This document shows positions 18,793 to 29,271 of a stretch of 64,000 nt of DNA, piece by piece. The translations under genes and the position numbers were made by a program. How positions within the stretch are numbered: the stretch's first letter is position 1; every line of letters starts with the position of its first letter. Origin of the DNA: Roseiconus lacunae (lineage in GTDB: Bacteria > Planctomycetota > Planctomycetia > Pirellulales > Pirellulaceae); the NCBI RefSeq assembly GCF_008312935.1, contig NZ_VSZO01000010.1, forward strand, positions 124,001 through 188,000. The letters are read 5' to 3'. Under the pieces are notes generated by a model. The model was not told where the DNA came from and made no database searches. It saw nothing but the letters and a program-made list of their open reading frames with translations.

Positions 18793-20025
18793 ATGCGACA
18801 CAGATATCACAGGAATCACAACAAGGCGTTCACATTAGTTGAATTACTTGTGGTGATTGCCATTATCGGAATTTTAGTGGGGCTATTGCTTCCCGCTGTT
18901 CAAGCCGCACGTGAAGCGGCTCGCCGCATGAGTTGCAGCAACAACTTCAAGCAAATCGGCCTAGCGCTACACAACTATCACTCGGCGTACAAGAACTTGC
19001 CGATGAACCGCGGTGGGACCTACCGGACCCATGTCCACGGCGACAACGGTGACTTTAACAACCGCCTGAGCCTAAGCTGGATGGTAGGCATCCTGCCATT
19101 TCTCGAACAACAAGGTCTCTGGGATCAGATCAGCAATCCTCTCGACTTGAATCGCGATGGGACGAAACGTACTGACGGAGGAGCCTTACCTTATCCTGCC
19201 ATGGGTCCGGTCCCTTGGAACGATAACTATCAACCATGGTTGACACAGGTCCCTGCCTACCGGTGCCCCAGCGATTCGACCGTCGCTGCACCCTATCGTG
19301 TTGCGTTCACCAACTACTCCGCATGTGCGGGCGATGCCTATTTCGAACAACACCACGGTGGTGTAAATGACGAAGGGGTCGCTAGCAATAATGGAACCTG
19401 GGGTTCTGAAGCAGGAAGCCGCTGGGCACGGGGTGTGTTTCACAACCGACACTTCACCAAATTCCGCGACATCCGTGATGGTTTGTCGAACACCGTGATG
19501 TGTGGCGAAAATATCGTTGATGATCGTAAACGTCGCGTTGCAACGGTTCCTTACCGTGTTGCCGAAGCTGCGGACATGGCACAACCGCCAAACACGTGGG
19601 AACAGTACCTTGATCCTGAACGCCCGAATTACTGGGATCCTTCACTGACCAATGCAGACCCCGGGCTTGATGAAGCGGATCGTCACGGTCGTGGCCGCCG
19701 ATGGCCCGATGGCCGCCCTCAATTTTCGCAGTTTAATACGATCCGCCCACCCAATAGCTACTGCGTCTACCGGGGTCACGGTGACTTCGGCTACGGCTCT
19801 GCCTCCAGCTTGCACCAAGGTGGAGTTCACATCCTGATGAGCGACGGCGCCGTAACCTTCATCACTGATAGCATCGACTCAGGTGACCAAAACCAAGTGC
19901 CTTACCATGATCTCGACCCGACCTACGGGACCGCCGGGGCCGGACGCGAAAGCCCCTACGGTGTCTGGGGTGCACTCGGAACGAAGGATTCTGGCGAGAC
20001 AATCGAAGAAGCTATCGGTCAGTAA
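18793..20025 (+). CDS. DUF1559 prepilin-like protein
   Basis: 410 aa from ATG 18793, preceded by an AGAGGA ribosome site; the frame is open 36 nt further up. The N-terminus is a type IV pilin/pseudopilin methylation motif (KAFTLVELLVVIAIIGILVG), then LLPAVQAAREAARRMSC and the DUF1559 body. The C-terminal H-x9-DG signature is seen as HQGGVHILMSDG. Known: DUF1559 proteins are massively expanded in planctomycetes and are thought to be exported and assembled like minor pilins; individual roles are unknown. Monocistronic: isolated promoter region upstream and strong terminator 35 nt downstream. Confidence 0.92.
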   Translation: MRHRYHRNHNKAFTLVELLVVIAIIGILVGLLLPAVQAAREAARRMSCSNNFKQIGLALHNYHSAYKNLPMNRGGTYRTHVHGDNGDFNNRLSLSWMVGILPFLEQQGLWDQISNPLDLNRDGTKRTDGGALPYPAMGPVPWNDNYQPWLTQVPAYRCPSDSTVAAPYRVAFTNYSACAGDAYFEQHHGGVNDEGVASNNGTWGSEAGSRWARGVFHNRHFTKFRDIRDGLSNTVMCGENIVDDRKRRVATVPYRVAEAADMAQPPNTWEQYLDPERPNYWDPSLTNADPGLDEADRHGRGRRWPDGRPQFSQFNTIRPPNSYCVYRGHGDFGYGSASSLHQGGVHILMSDGAVTFITDSIDSGDQNQVPYHDLDPTYGTAGAGRESPYGVWGALGTKDSGETIEEAIGQ

Positions 20026-20060
20026 CGACAGAATCCATTAAATTTAGAGCGATGTATCGA

Positions 20061-20093
20061 GAGGCTAGGTTCCTAGGAACCTAGCCTCTTTTC
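20061..20093 (+). terminator. Intrinsic terminator of the DUF1559 gene
   Basis: A perfect 28-bp palindrome (20061-20088, arms GAGGCTAGGTTCCT / AGGAACCTAGCCTC) followed by TTTTC. It lies 35 nt after the DUF1559 stop. Confidence 0.9.
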
Positions 20094-20170
20094 GTGCTCG
20101 CAAAAAGCATGAATTGCCCCCCACAGGAAACCTGCGATCCGGCAACATCACCGTAATCATCTGCGCGTCT

Positions 20171-22291
20171 TTAATACCATCGCAAATCAGTGATATGGTC
20201 ACCGAGGGCCTCCGGTGGCGGTGGGTTTCCGGGATCTGGAGCGCGGTGGAGCTGCTTCACGACGCAACGTGCTTGCCTTCGTGATCGAGCTTCCTGGAGG
20301 TCAACCGGTAAACCGGGATAGGCTTGCCCATTGGGCTCCCACTGATGCAAACAGATCTCCCAATGCCGATCGTCAGGATGCGAAAGCACCAGGGTCAATG
20401 GATCTTGCGCCGGAAGTGTCGGATGCAATCCTTGCTGTGGACAAAAACTCCGATAACGCAATCCGACCAGCCTGCCATCCCCAACACGATCGTGAACGGC
20501 GCGCAGCGGAATTTCCCAATCGCCATAACGTAACGTCCAGTCGTCGAGCGATTCGGGGTTGTCATTGTTTCGCAACCGGACTTCGATTCGATGCGTGCTT
20601 GCATCGATCGTCCTTGAACCACCCCGCTGCATCGAGACGTCTCCGACGAGCGGCCAAAATTCCATCGCCCGTCGAAGCTCAACCTGGGTATTGCCAAGCT
20701 GAAACCGAGAGAGCAGCAGATCTTTGTCTCGCATCAGGTGCTCAACAATCGGCTCTCCCAAACCAAAACCCTCACGATTTAGGTCTTCAAGCACCTCACG
20801 CAAGTCAGCTTGCAAAAAGAACGGTAGCGAATAACGCTCGTGCAACTCGCCGCCCCAATCGACCAGCGGTTGATCGCAGTGATGGGCGGCCAACATGGCC
20901 ACGATCGATCGGAGCAGCGCGGCAAGTGACGTCGTCGTTTCGGGAACCGGCCCCATTCGGAACGAACGAAACTCGACCAGCCCCAGTCGACCGCGGTTAC
21001 CCAAGTACGGATTCCAAAGTTTTTCAATATTGATTTCCGCCCGATGCGTGTTTCCACCGGGGTCGGCGAGAAACGGTGCGAGCGCCCCCCAGATAGTCTC
21101 CGGTGCTGGGTTTCCAACTCGGCGAAGCAATTCGAGCGTCAAACGAAGCTCATTCATCGTCCCCCGCACCCCTTCATCGACCCGTGGTGCCTGACTGGCC
21201 GGACCGATCGACGCAAACGCGTGCAGGTAAGACAAGGATGGATGGCGATTGAAATAACGAACCAAGCTGGGCAGCATCCCTGGGATTCGCAGAAACGGAC
21301 TGGCCTGAGGTGTGGGGCCTCCCAATGTGATCTGACCACCACCTCCGGAGTCACTCTCTTCGCCGTTGTACTGCAGCCGAAAAGAATCCAACCCCTCGGC
21401 GTTGGCTGCCTGCTGCAGCTGCGTGAGGTCTCGCCAAAGGTCGCTGATTTGATTTGCGGGTGCCATGTTGACCTCGATCACCGCGGGATCAGCCGTCACT
21501 GTCATCCACGCGATCGAATCGTCGATCGGTGGCGGAAACCCGGTCAACATCATCGCCGGGATCTCCAACTCATTGGCCGTCTCGCCAATCGTTTCCAACA
21601 CCCTCGCGAACAACTCGATATCCGAGATCGCCGGCAACTCCACCTGCAGGGCGTCGCCGCTCGGGACACAGCAAATTAGATAGCTTCCGTCACGAGCAAG
21701 CTCGTCACAAACCTCAACACCTTCGACACGATCCTGCCCGAGCAACGCCCTGCCGAGGTCGGGACACTGCTTGATGTCTGTCGGAAGCGGAACATCGTCA
21801 CAACGAAACACCAATCGACCTGCCTGAGGTTCCGGCAACACGCTGGCGGAGAGGCAACGTTGGTTGAGCCGATCGGCGAGCAGACGAGCGTATTGGACTG
21901 GGTCTAGCTTGACAGGGTCCGGTGATTCGCCTGCCCCGCTCGCGTTTTCCAGTGACCCGACTAACAACGGATCGGGCGGTCCTTTCCAAGTCGTGCGGCC
22001 TTGCCGATGGCTATAAAGGCCGTAGTTCCAACGTGGCAGATCCTCGTCTTCATACTGACGACCGACACATCGAAAGACGGCGGAGCCGGGCGAAGCAGAT
22101 GCCAAGCGTGCGAAGACACGTTCGGCCCGCTCACGCTTGTCATCACCCAACGCGCAAAACAACCACTCGGGGGCCTCCGAAAAACGATCCGTGAACGTCG
22201 GCTCGGCACCGATCCAAATCGGCAACCCCAGTTGTGACACGGCCGCATCATGCGCTGAAAGGGCGCGCAGGAACCCATCATCTGATTCCAT
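20171..22291 (-). CDS. DUF2126 protein (transglutaminase-associated, putative amidoligase-type)
   Basis: 706 aa from ATG 22291; the frame is open to 22444 but the extra 51 residues do not resemble the family. The start LGLPIWIGAEPTFTDR followed by SEAPEWLFCALGDDKRERAE is characteristic of DUF2126. Full-size relatives are about 1100 aa with an N-terminal transglutaminase-like domain and an alpha-E/ATP-grasp neighbourhood; here the transglutaminase part is absent and no such partners are near. Known members occur in clusters thought to make or modify a peptide-like product; the activity is unproven. It follows the serine hydrolase gene on the same strand. Cytoplasmic, no signal peptide at the chosen start. 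Confidence 0.75.
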   Translation of the reverse strand: MESDDGFLRALSAHDAAVSQLGLPIWIGAEPTFTDRFSEAPEWLFCALGDDKRERAERVFARLASASPGSAVFRCVGRQYEDEDLPRWNYGLYSHRQGRTTWKGPPDPLLVGSLENASGAGESPDPVKLDPVQYARLLADRLNQRCLSASVLPEPQAGRLVFRCDDVPLPTDIKQCPDLGRALLGQDRVEGVEVCDELARDGSYLICCVPSGDALQVELPAISDIELFARVLETIGETANELEIPAMMLTGFPPPIDDSIAWMTVTADPAVIEVNMAPANQISDLWRDLTQLQQAANAEGLDSFRLQYNGEESDSGGGGQITLGGPTPQASPFLRIPGMLPSLVRYFNRHPSLSYLHAFASIGPASQAPRVDEGVRGTMNELRLTLELLRRVGNPAPETIWGALAPFLADPGGNTHRAEINIEKLWNPYLGNRGRLGLVEFRSFRMGPVPETTTSLAALLRSIVAMLAAHHCDQPLVDWGGELHERYSLPFFLQADLREVLEDLNREGFGLGEPIVEHLMRDKDLLLSRFQLGNTQVELRRAMEFWPLVGDVSMQRGGSRTIDASTHRIEVRLRNNDNPESLDDWTLRYGDWEIPLRAVHDRVGDGRLVGLRYRSFCPQQGLHPTLPAQDPLTLVLSHPDDRHWEICLHQWEPNGQAYPGLPVDLQEARSRRQARCVVKQLHRAPDPGNPPPPEALGDHITDLRWY

Positions 22292-22477
22292 TCGACGTCT
22301 ACCCGACGGATCTGTTGAAAGGATTGACGAATCAGGCCACCACGTTGTCGCGCCGCCTCCGGAGAAAGCGATGGCTGGGACGAAGCCTAATGTAGTGCAA
22401 CAACCGGACAGTGCAACGACTGGCAATCGGCAATCAAACGACACAAAGATTCATCGCGGCCACATCGACTCTTCAAC

Positions 22478-23608
22478 TCAACGTGACGCGGTCAGTTTTC
22501 CGGCCGATTGCCGCAATGCTTCCCGGGCGGCCTCGTTTTCCGGTAGCGGCGCGGATTCAAAGGCCGGCAACAAATGCTCCCAGACCAACGCCAGTTGCCC
22601 TTGCAGGTCTCGCGAGTTTGCGGTCATCACGACGACGGCATCAAACTTTGGCATGACAACACAGAATTGCCCGTCTTTTCCGTCGCCACGATAAACCCCG
22701 TGTCGACATCTCCAGAACTGAAAACCATAACCTTGTCGCCAATCGGGATTGCGGCCACTAGGAGCATCTGCATTCTCGGTTTGTTTGCTGGTCGCAAGCT
22801 TGATCCAATCGGCGGGAACGAGTTGCTTGCCGTTGTAACGCCCGCGCTGCAGATACAGTTGGCCGAACTTCGCGATGTCTTCCGTTTTTAAATACAGACC
22901 ATAACCGCCGATCGAAATCCCCTGTGGGCTGGCATCCCAGGTTGGCTCGTCGATGCCGAGTGGTTCAAACAACCGTGGCATCAGGTAATCGCGAACGGTT
23001 TGTCCGGTCACTTTTTGCACGATTGCCGACTGCATATACGTCGCCGGTGTGTTGTAGAGAAACTTCGTCCCGGGTTGATTGGGGACCGGGGTTTCAAGAA
23101 ACTTCTTAACCCAATGATCCTCTTCGGCCAGGCGTGGAAGTGGGTCATGCCCTGCCGTCATCGTCAACAGGTCACGGACTCGCATCGCCTTCAAATGGTC
23201 CGATGGGTTGGCCGGTGCCTCATCGGGAAAAAACTTTAATACTGGGTCATCAATATCGAGACGACCTTCTTCGGCCGCCAAACCGACAGCCGTCGATGTG
23301 AAACTCTTACTGAGCGACCAAAGTATATGCGGCTTGTCTGCCGCCTCGGGAGCCCACCAACACTCCGCAACCACCTTTCCATGCCGAACCAGCATGAAAC
23401 TATGCATGCTATCGACTTCGGCATCGGCTGCTTTGATGAAGGAAGTGATCGCCGACGAAGCCACGCCTTGCGATTCCGGTGTCGCTCTGGGGAGGGCCGT
23501 GGACGGCGGAGACTCCGGGTTGGATCCTTCAGCCGCATCGACGACGGCGGCGGTCATCAATACAACAAACGCAACAACACTCTTGATGGGGACGGCGGGC
23601 AATCGCAT
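22478..23608 (-). CDS. Exported serine hydrolase, beta-lactamase class C / esterase family
   Basis: 376 aa. Signal peptide to about residue 26 (VVAFVVLMTAAVVDAAEG). The catalytic SxxK appears as SLSK in WSLSKSFTS, with the second motif near YNTPATY and the usual SVGLAAEEGRL-like helix after it (VGLAAEEGRLDIDDPV). The family (class C beta-lactamases, DD-peptidases, EstB esterases) acts on amide or ester bonds in the periplasm; most environmental members are esterases or of unknown substrate, so antibiotic hydrolysis should not be assumed. Same strand as DUF2126 downstream, with at least 33 nt between frames. Confidence 0.82.
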   Translation of the reverse strand: MRLPAVPIKSVVAFVVLMTAAVVDAAEGSNPESPPSTALPRATPESQGVASSAITSFIKAADAEVDSMHSFMLVRHGKVVAECWWAPEAADKPHILWSLSKSFTSTAVGLAAEEGRLDIDDPVLKFFPDEAPANPSDHLKAMRVRDLLTMTAGHDPLPRLAEEDHWVKKFLETPVPNQPGTKFLYNTPATYMQSAIVQKVTGQTVRDYLMPRLFEPLGIDEPTWDASPQGISIGGYGLYLKTEDIAKFGQLYLQRGRYNGKQLVPADWIKLATSKQTENADAPSGRNPDWRQGYGFQFWRCRHGVYRGDGKDGQFCVVMPKFDAVVVMTANSRDLQGQLALVWEHLLPAFESAPLPENEAAREALRQSAGKLTASR

Positions 23609-23970
23609 GTCAGAGATTCTCGGGAGGAGACAAAAAGTCGACGGTCGTCATTGTAACGCGGCTGCGCAGCGTCGTTGGACAATACCACGAGTACGCCGCT
23701 GCGGTACGACCGTAGGACGAGCCGCACGGCGTCAGTCGCGAGTCTGGAAAGCTCGCTGACGTCTTCGGTACGAGATCGCCCCAGAGCCTTAAAACGCCCC
23801 GCAACACGTTGAAGCGTTGCGTCGAATCCGTTCACGCCGCACGTCCCTCGCCGAGACCAGATACAAAGCGGGCTCGCGGTAAGCGCCGCCGGCTGGCAAG
23901 TCGGCCTCGGTTAGTTTCGGAATCCAAGCCATCTTCGAACGTTTGGTGGCATTGACGATGCCCCGTTTTA
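23609..23970. other. 362-nt intergenic region
   Basis: Between the serine hydrolase start and the BtuF-like gene stop. Short minus-strand frames here lack starts, domains and ribosome sites and are considered accidental. Nothing else recognised. Confidence 0.35.
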
Positions 23971-24897
23971 TCACGGAGCGCTCGATCGATGAACAGGAAT
24001 GTACGTTAGCGAGCCGTCCGGCGGCGGATGCGTTTCTGGATCCAACAGGTGGGCTAGGATTTCAAGGCTATCGACCAGCCTTGGCCCTGGACGGTTGAAA
24101 TATGCATTTCCGTCGACGACGTAAACTCGTCCGCTGCGGACACAGTTCAATTCGTTGTATCCCGAGTACGCGGCCAAAATGGGAAGGTCCTGTTGGGTTC
24201 GACGGATGTCAAAACCACAGCACGCGATCACCATGACCTCGGGATCGGCGTCGACAATCTCCTGCCAAGTGATGGTCTTGGAATGCTGCCCTTCGCTGCC
24301 GATCAGTTCGGTGCCGCCGGCCAAGCGAACCAACTCTGGTGACCAATGGCCACTGCTAAAGGGTGGATCGATCCATTCGAGCAAGACGACTCGAGGATGT
24401 TCCTGGCTCTCTTCCGAACGTTGGACGACTCGATCGACACGATCACGCAAATGTGAAACAACTCGAATTGCCTGATCGAGCACACCGGCTGCTTGCCCTA
24501 CACGGCGGTGGCATTCGAACACGTCCTCCAAGCACGTCGGTTCGAGGTTGACCACCTGCGGTCGGCCGGGCAGGCTGCAAGCCGCCGCACTGACTTCGGC
24601 TTCTGCAACCGCACAGACATCGCAAAGCGCTTGGGTGACAATCAAATCGGGACGCAATTGTTGAAGTGTTGGCAAATCCAACGTATAGAGCGCGTTCCGC
24701 GTTTTCAGTTGCTCCCGGACGAGTGTATCAATTTCAGCACTCGATGCATCGTGCGGGATCAGTGCCTTAGTCACCTTGGGAAGCTTGCCCGCGAACGTCG
24801 GAAAGTCACATTCATGAGTCACGCCAACGAGCTGATCGCCAAGACCAAGCTCACAAACAATCTCTGTTGCACTGGGAAGAAGCGAAACGATACGCAT
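23971..24897 (-). CDS. BtuF-like cobalamin-binding-type periplasmic-binding-fold protein
   Basis: 308 aa from ATG 24897, which overlaps the metR stop by 1 nt (TGATG). Begins IVSLLPSATEIVCELGLGD and GVTHECDFP, hallmarks of the TroA-like/BtuF fold, but has no signal peptide, unlike true periplasmic BtuF. Known: such cytosolic-looking BtuF relatives are frequent in bacteria next to cobalamin genes; they may bind corrinoids or act in uptake. Inferred: its coupling to metR, the activator of the B12-independent methionine synthase gene, suggests a link between corrinoid availability and choice of methionine synthase. No transporter genes are adjacent. Confidence 0.75.
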   Translation of the reverse strand: MRIVSLLPSATEIVCELGLGDQLVGVTHECDFPTFAGKLPKVTKALIPHDASSAEIDTLVREQLKTRNALYTLDLPTLQQLRPDLIVTQALCDVCAVAEAEVSAAACSLPGRPQVVNLEPTCLEDVFECHRRVGQAAGVLDQAIRVVSHLRDRVDRVVQRSEESQEHPRVVLLEWIDPPFSSGHWSPELVRLAGGTELIGSEGQHSKTITWQEIVDADPEVMVIACCGFDIRRTQQDLPILAAYSGYNELNCVRSGRVYVVDGNAYFNRPGPRLVDSLEILAHLLDPETHPPPDGSLTYIPVHRSSAP

Positions 24898-25817
24898 CAA
24901 CGGTTCTCCCCACGTCTGCTCTCAATTGCACGGCTTTCACGAGCCATTTCGACGAATGATTTCATGTAGTCAATGTCTTTGTCCTTCGTTCGCAAGCCAA
25001 GAAAAATCTGCTTGTCGACACCTTTTTCGCCAAGGCGAATCGGATGGATGGCGAAGCGATCTCGCCGTTGTTCAACCAGCCAACGAGGAAGTGCGGCAAC
25101 GCCTCGGCCGCTGGCAACCATTTGCAACATGATGTCGGTGGTCTCGATCAACTTATGCCGTTTCGGGATCACACCTGCCGGCGTTAGGAATCGGCTGAAG
25201 ACATCAAGTCGGTCGGTGGGGACCGGGTAGGTAATCAATGTCTGATCGGCCAATTGTTCTGGTTGGACGTATTTCTTTCGACGCAACGGATGGGCGTCAT
25301 CGACGACCAAGACCTGTTCATAGTCAAAAACAGGTTCAAAGCTTAGTGCTTGTTTCTTAAGTGGATCCGGCGTGACCAATACGTCAATATCATGGGCGAG
25401 TAGCGCATCGATTCCGCCAAACTGAAACTTCTGAATTACGTCCAGATCAACTCCCGGCCAAGCCTGCAAGAATGGGGCGGCGATCTTTAGCAACCACTGA
25501 TAACAAGGATGGCACTCCATCCCAATTCGCATGATCCCGCGTTCGCCTTGCGCAAACTGTTGAAGCTGCTGTTCCGCCCGCTCAAATTGGGGCAGCAATC
25601 GATTGGCCACTGCGGCCAGGTACTCACCGGCTTGGGTCAGACGCAGGGTGCGACCTTCTCGCGTCCAGATCTTTAATCCCAGGGCGTCTTCGAGCTTCCG
25701 AATCGAGTGGCTCAGCGCAGGCTGTGTGACGTACAGGAGGTCTGCCGCCGCGGTCAACGAGCCATGTTCGTTCACGGCACGGACGATCTCCAGGTGAGAG
25801 CGTTCAATCGTGGGCAT
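24897..25817 (-). CDS. metR: LysR-type regulator MetR
   Basis: 306 aa. N-terminal winged helix-turn-helix ([20 protein letters not shown], then [16 protein letters not shown]) and a substrate-binding domain with [14 protein letters not shown], which I recognise from MetR. Known: MetR uses homocysteine as co-inducer to activate metE and metH. It is divergent from metE with 145 nt between starts, the standard arrangement, and the region carries MetR-box-like sequences (25847-25872). Its stop overlaps the start of a BtuF-like gene, so the pair is co-expressed. Confidence 0.9.
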   Translation of the reverse strand: MPTIERSHLEIVRAVNEHGSLTAAADLLYVTQPALSHSIRKLEDALGLKIWTREGRTLRLTQAGEYLAAVANRLLPQFERAEQQLQQFAQGERGIMRIGMECHPCYQWLLKIAAPFLQAWPGVDLDVIQKFQFGGIDALLAHDIDVLVTPDPLKKQALSFEPVFDYEQVLVVDDAHPLRRKKYVQPEQLADQTLITYPVPTDRLDVFSRFLTPAGVIPKRHKLIETTDIMLQMVASGRGVAALPRWLVEQRRDRFAIHPIRLGEKGVDKQIFLGLRTKDKDIDYMKSFVEMARESRAIESRRGENR

Positions 25818-25846
25818 CCTTCCGGCCTCAAGAGAGATAAACAGAA

Positions 25847-25872
25847 TTCATGGTTCCGTGAAATATGATCAT
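25847..25872. promoter_or_regulatory. Candidate MetR operator(s) between metR and metE
   Basis: Two overlapping dyads: TTCATGG-tt-CCGTGAA (25847-25862, one mismatch) and TGAA-ATATG-ATCA (25859-25871), one base off the TGAA-N5-TTCA MetR box, which runs into the palindrome ATGATCAT (25865-25872). Position is about 90-115 nt before the metE ATG, suitable for LysR-type activation. Binding is inferred. Confidence 0.5.
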
Positions 25873-25962
25873 TTTTGTTCATGGATTCAAGCGGATATGT
25901 TTGCCCGGGAATCTTCCACCAGGCCTCTTTTCTATCCGCGATCGAAAGGAACGACAGAACAC

Positions 25963-28275
25963 ATGGTTAACGCGCACAATTTGGGTTTCCCACGTATCGG
26001 TGCCAAGCGAGAACTGAAATTTGCTCTAGAGAAATATTGGAAGGGACTCATCTCACAAGCTGAGCTAACTTTGATCGGCAATGAACTGCGTTGTCAAAAC
26101 TGGGAAACTCAAGCAGGGTTGGACTGGGTGCCGGTCGGCGATTTTTCCTACTACGACCAGATGCTGGACATGAGCTTCACGCTTGGGAATCTTCCCGATC
26201 GCGTGCGTGATTACCATGGCAACGCACTGGACAACTATTTTCGTGTCGCCCGCGGACGTTCCGCACCATCGGCAACGGACGACCAGAATCCGGCAGGCGT
26301 TGCTGCCGGAGAAATGACGAAATGGTTTGACACGAACTATCACTACATCGTCCCCGAGTTTCAATCCGACACGACGTTTTCGTTGGATGCGTCGCGACTG
26401 ATCGAACAAATTCGTGAGGCAAAGTTACAGGGGCAGAACGTCAAGCCGACGATCATTGGCCCGGTGACCTACTTAGCGCTCGGTAAGTCGAAGGATGCTT
26501 CTGACAAACGAGCATTGCTGCCGCAACTGGTCGAAGCCTATCGGCAATTGCTTGAGCGAATAGCTGCCGAAGGCGTCCAGTGGGTGCAGATCGATGAAGC
26601 CATTTTAGTGACGGAATTGGAGACGCCTTGGCAGGAGGCGTTTGAAGAGGCGTACCAGTCACTCTCGCAATGTCCTGTCAAGCTTCTATTGACGACTTAC
26701 TTCGGTCCGCTGCTAGATAATTTGTCTCTGGTCACGAAGCTGCCGGTCGACGGCGTGCATTTAGACGCCGTCAATGCCCGCGAAGAAGTTGATGCATTGA
26801 TCGAGTCGGCACCACAGGATCGCGTTATCTCACTCGGCGTTATCAATGGGCGTAACGTATGGAAGTCAGACTTGAATGCGACGTTGGATTGGCTCGAACC
26901 AATCGCGAACTCACTGGGGGATCGACTTTGGATCGCGCCTTCCTGTTCGTTACTTCATGTCCCCGTGGACCTTGATAGTGAAGCGAAGCTTGATCCCGAA
27001 ATCAAGCAATGGCTTGCGTTCGCGAAACAAAAACTGGACGAACTGCGAGTCATCAAAATCGCACTGCGGTACGGGAGAGGAGCCGTCGGGGCCGACTTGG
27101 CTAACAACGCGATCGCGATCGAATCACGCCGGAATTCGCCACGGGTGAATCGTGCGGAAGTACAGGAATCGCTTTCCAAAATGAGCGAACAATGGGGAAA
27201 TCGCCGAAGTGCATACGCCCAACGCGCGGAGACTCAGGCAGAGGTCCTGAACCTGCCAAAGTATCCGACGACAACGATTGGTTCGTTTCCTCAAATCGCG
27301 GAAATTCGTCGAACCAGAAGGCAGTACAAAGCCGGAGACATCGACGAGGCTGCTTATCGCACCGCAATGCAGAACGAGGTCGCCCGTTGTGTCCGGGAGC
27401 AGGAGTCGCTCGGCCTCGATGTATTGGTGCACGGCGAAGCCGAACGGAACGACATGGTTGAGTACTTTGGTGAGCAACTCGATGGCTTCGCCTTCAGCGA
27501 GTTCGGTTGGGTTCAGTCATACGGTTCGCGCTGTGTCAAACCACCGATTCTATTCGGCGACATCAGTCGCCCCAAGCCGATGACGGTCGAATGGATTTCG
27601 TACGCTCAATCCCTGACCGACAAGCCGGTCAAGGGCATGTTGACGGGACCGGTGACGATATTGAATTGGTCGTTCGTGCGCGACGATCAGCCACGATCCG
27701 TCTCGTGTCAACAGATTGCACTCGCGATCCGTGAAGAAGTACTCGATCTGGAAAAAGCCGGCATCAAAATCATCCAAATTGATGAGGCGGCGTTACGCGA
27801 GGGACTGCCACTACGTCGTTCACAATGGCAAAACTATCTCGATTGGGCCGTCTTATCATTTCGCATCGCGGCAAACGGTGTCGCCGATAGAACTCAGATC
27901 CATACCCATATGTGCTATTCGGAATTTAATGACATCATCCGATCGATCGCTCTCATGGATGCCGATGCGATCACCATCGAAACCTCTCGTTCCGACATGG
28001 AACTGCTCAAAGCATTTGAGGATTTCAACTATCCCAACGAAATCGGCCCCGGGGTCTACGATATACACTCACCCAACATTCCAACCGAAGAACAGATTGT
28101 CGATTTGCTAACGAAGGCCGGAGAGCGAATCCCTGCGGAACGATTGTGGGTCAACCCTGATTGTGGACTAAAGACACGACAGTGGGACGAGGTCATTCCG
28201 GCGCTGACCAACATGATTTCTGCCGCCCGAAAATTGCGTGGTGCTGAAGTCGCCGTTGCTTGTGGTAACGAATGA
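25963..28275 (+). CDS. metE: Cobalamin-independent methionine synthase
   Basis: 770 aa from ATG 25963, the family's usual length, starting at the conserved [26 protein letters not shown] lies 12 nt upstream. The open frame extends to 25810 but overlaps the regulatory region. N-terminal domain to ~400, then the catalytic C-terminal barrel beginning [11 protein letters not shown]. Zinc ligands are visible as HTHMCYSEF (His, Cys) and [10 protein letters not shown] (Cys). It transfers the methyl group of 5-methyltetrahydropteroyltri-glutamate to homocysteine in the cytoplasm. Regulated by the divergent MetR. Ends 45 nt from the convergent beta-barrel gene. Confidence 0.95.
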   Translation: MVNAHNLGFPRIGAKRELKFALEKYWKGLISQAELTLIGNELRCQNWETQAGLDWVPVGDFSYYDQMLDMSFTLGNLPDRVRDYHGNALDNYFRVARGRSAPSATDDQNPAGVAAGEMTKWFDTNYHYIVPEFQSDTTFSLDASRLIEQIREAKLQGQNVKPTIIGPVTYLALGKSKDASDKRALLPQLVEAYRQLLERIAAEGVQWVQIDEAILVTELETPWQEAFEEAYQSLSQCPVKLLLTTYFGPLLDNLSLVTKLPVDGVHLDAVNAREEVDALIESAPQDRVISLGVINGRNVWKSDLNATLDWLEPIANSLGDRLWIAPSCSLLHVPVDLDSEAKLDPEIKQWLAFAKQKLDELRVIKIALRYGRGAVGADLANNAIAIESRRNSPRVNRAEVQESLSKMSEQWGNRRSAYAQRAETQAEVLNLPKYPTTTIGSFPQIAEIRRTRRQYKAGDIDEAAYRTAMQNEVARCVREQESLGLDVLVHGEAERNDMVEYFGEQLDGFAFSEFGWVQSYGSRCVKPPILFGDISRPKPMTVEWISYAQSLTDKPVKGMLTGPVTILNWSFVRDDQPRSVSCQQIALAIREEVLDLEKAGIKIIQIDEAALREGLPLRRSQWQNYLDWAVLSFRIAANGVADRTQIHTHMCYSEFNDIIRSIALMDADAITIETSRSDMELLKAFEDFNYPNEIGPGVYDIHSPNIPTEEQIVDLLTKAGERIPAERLWVNPDCGLKTRQWDEVIPALTNMISAARKLRGAEVAVACGNE

Positions 28276-28320
28276 CATCAGGTGGACGTGATGTGCGCCG
28301 CTGGCTAATCGGACCATCGA

Positions 28321-29271
28321 TCAGAATGATCGGCGCAGTTCAATTCGAAGGATGTCACTATACCAATTGCTTTCTGTCAGTACGGTTCCATAGCCGACAT
28401 ACAAACTGGTCGGCGAGACGCCGTCGTAGCAATTAGATTTGATCGAAAAGCGGGAGCCAATTTTGAAGTTAACGATCGCGTCGTTAATGGCAGAGTTGCG
28501 CTGTCCGGTTGAATCGCTGCGTAGACCGCTAAAGACGTGCCAGCCGACGATTTCCGCAACAGGTGTCACGTCAAACCGGGAACCCTCGTGAACTTTGTAG
28601 CCGGCGCCCAATCCGTATCGAAGCACTTCGCCGGAAAAATTTCGACGCTCGTTTGTTCCGCCCACCGGCGGCGCCAGCGAACCACCGATGGGGATCCAGT
28701 ACCGGAGTTCTGATTCAATGGTCAGACTGTGATTGGGCCGATGCAGGCTCAGCAATCCGGGTTCGAGGCTGACATGATCGGTGCTCAAACTTTTACTCGC
28801 GTCGCCGGTCGGAAAGTAGCCACGTAACTGTGCGGTCAGGAGGGTGGATTCGCTTTCGAGTAACGAAGCCTTTAAGCCGGCTTGGATATCGTACAGGTCT
28901 CCGGCGTTATCATTGGCGACCGGGTCGATCCATCGGATCGGGATCTCGGCGAACAACGAAAAATTCTCCCAACGATGCCACTCAAGATATGTCGCCAGTT
29001 CTTGATGGTTGTCGATACCGCGTTCGAGTTCCGGTGCACCGTCAACACCGTACTGGGCGTAGAAGAACTCTGCCCGATCGGCGAAGCGACTGGAATACGC
29101 AGCGTCAAAACGGACCCGGGCCTGGGTTCCCAAGACGGCGGAATCGATGTAGCCGACACCGCTATCACCGACCACGATCTGTCCCTGAATCGGCTGGCTT
29201 GCGACAAGCGATCCAAAAAACGCGATACTAAACGCCATCCAAGCGACACGTTGACTTACTTGATGACGCAT
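28321..29271 (-). CDS. Outer-membrane beta-barrel-like protein
   Basis: 316 aa from ATG 29271 (open frame to 29316). Signal peptide (~10-30, AWMAFSIAFFGSLVASQPIQGQ). The mature part alternates polar and hydrophobic residues in short strands, with Gly/aromatic-rich turns, and ends in Phe (LRIELRRSF), the C-terminal signature of outer-membrane barrels. Overall style is that of the MetA-pathway/transporter-like barrel family, though I cannot name the member. Likely a porin or channel; substrate unknown. Neither neighbour is obviously related; it lies 213 nt downstream of the kinase gene on the same strand. Confidence 0.6.
   Translation of the reverse strand: MRHQVSQRVAWMAFSIAFFGSLVASQPIQGQIVVGDSGVGYIDSAVLGTQARVRFDAAYSSRFADRAEFFYAQYGVDGAPELERGIDNHQELATYLEWHRWENFSLFAEIPIRWIDPVANDNAGDLYDIQAGLKASLLESESTLLTAQLRGYFPTGDASKSLSTDHVSLEPGLLSLHRPNHSLTIESELRYWIPIGGSLAPPVGGTNERRNFSGEVLRYGLGAGYKVHEGSRFDVTPVAEIVGWHVFSGLRSDSTGQRNSAINDAIVNFKIGSRFSIKSNCYDGVSPTSLYVGYGTVLTESNWYSDILRIELRRSF

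Noticed and set aside
20215-21033. 272-aa plus-strand open frame
   Set aside because: Lies wholly opposite the DUF2126 gene, has no domain or ribosome site and shows Arg/Pro-rich antisense composition.
23557-23974. Short minus-strand frames between serine hydrolase and BtuF-like genes
   Set aside because: Overlap the hydrolase start, lack signals or families.
25810-25962. N-terminal extension of metE
   Set aside because: Family proteins begin at the conserved [10 protein letters not shown]; the extension covers the metR/metE operator region.
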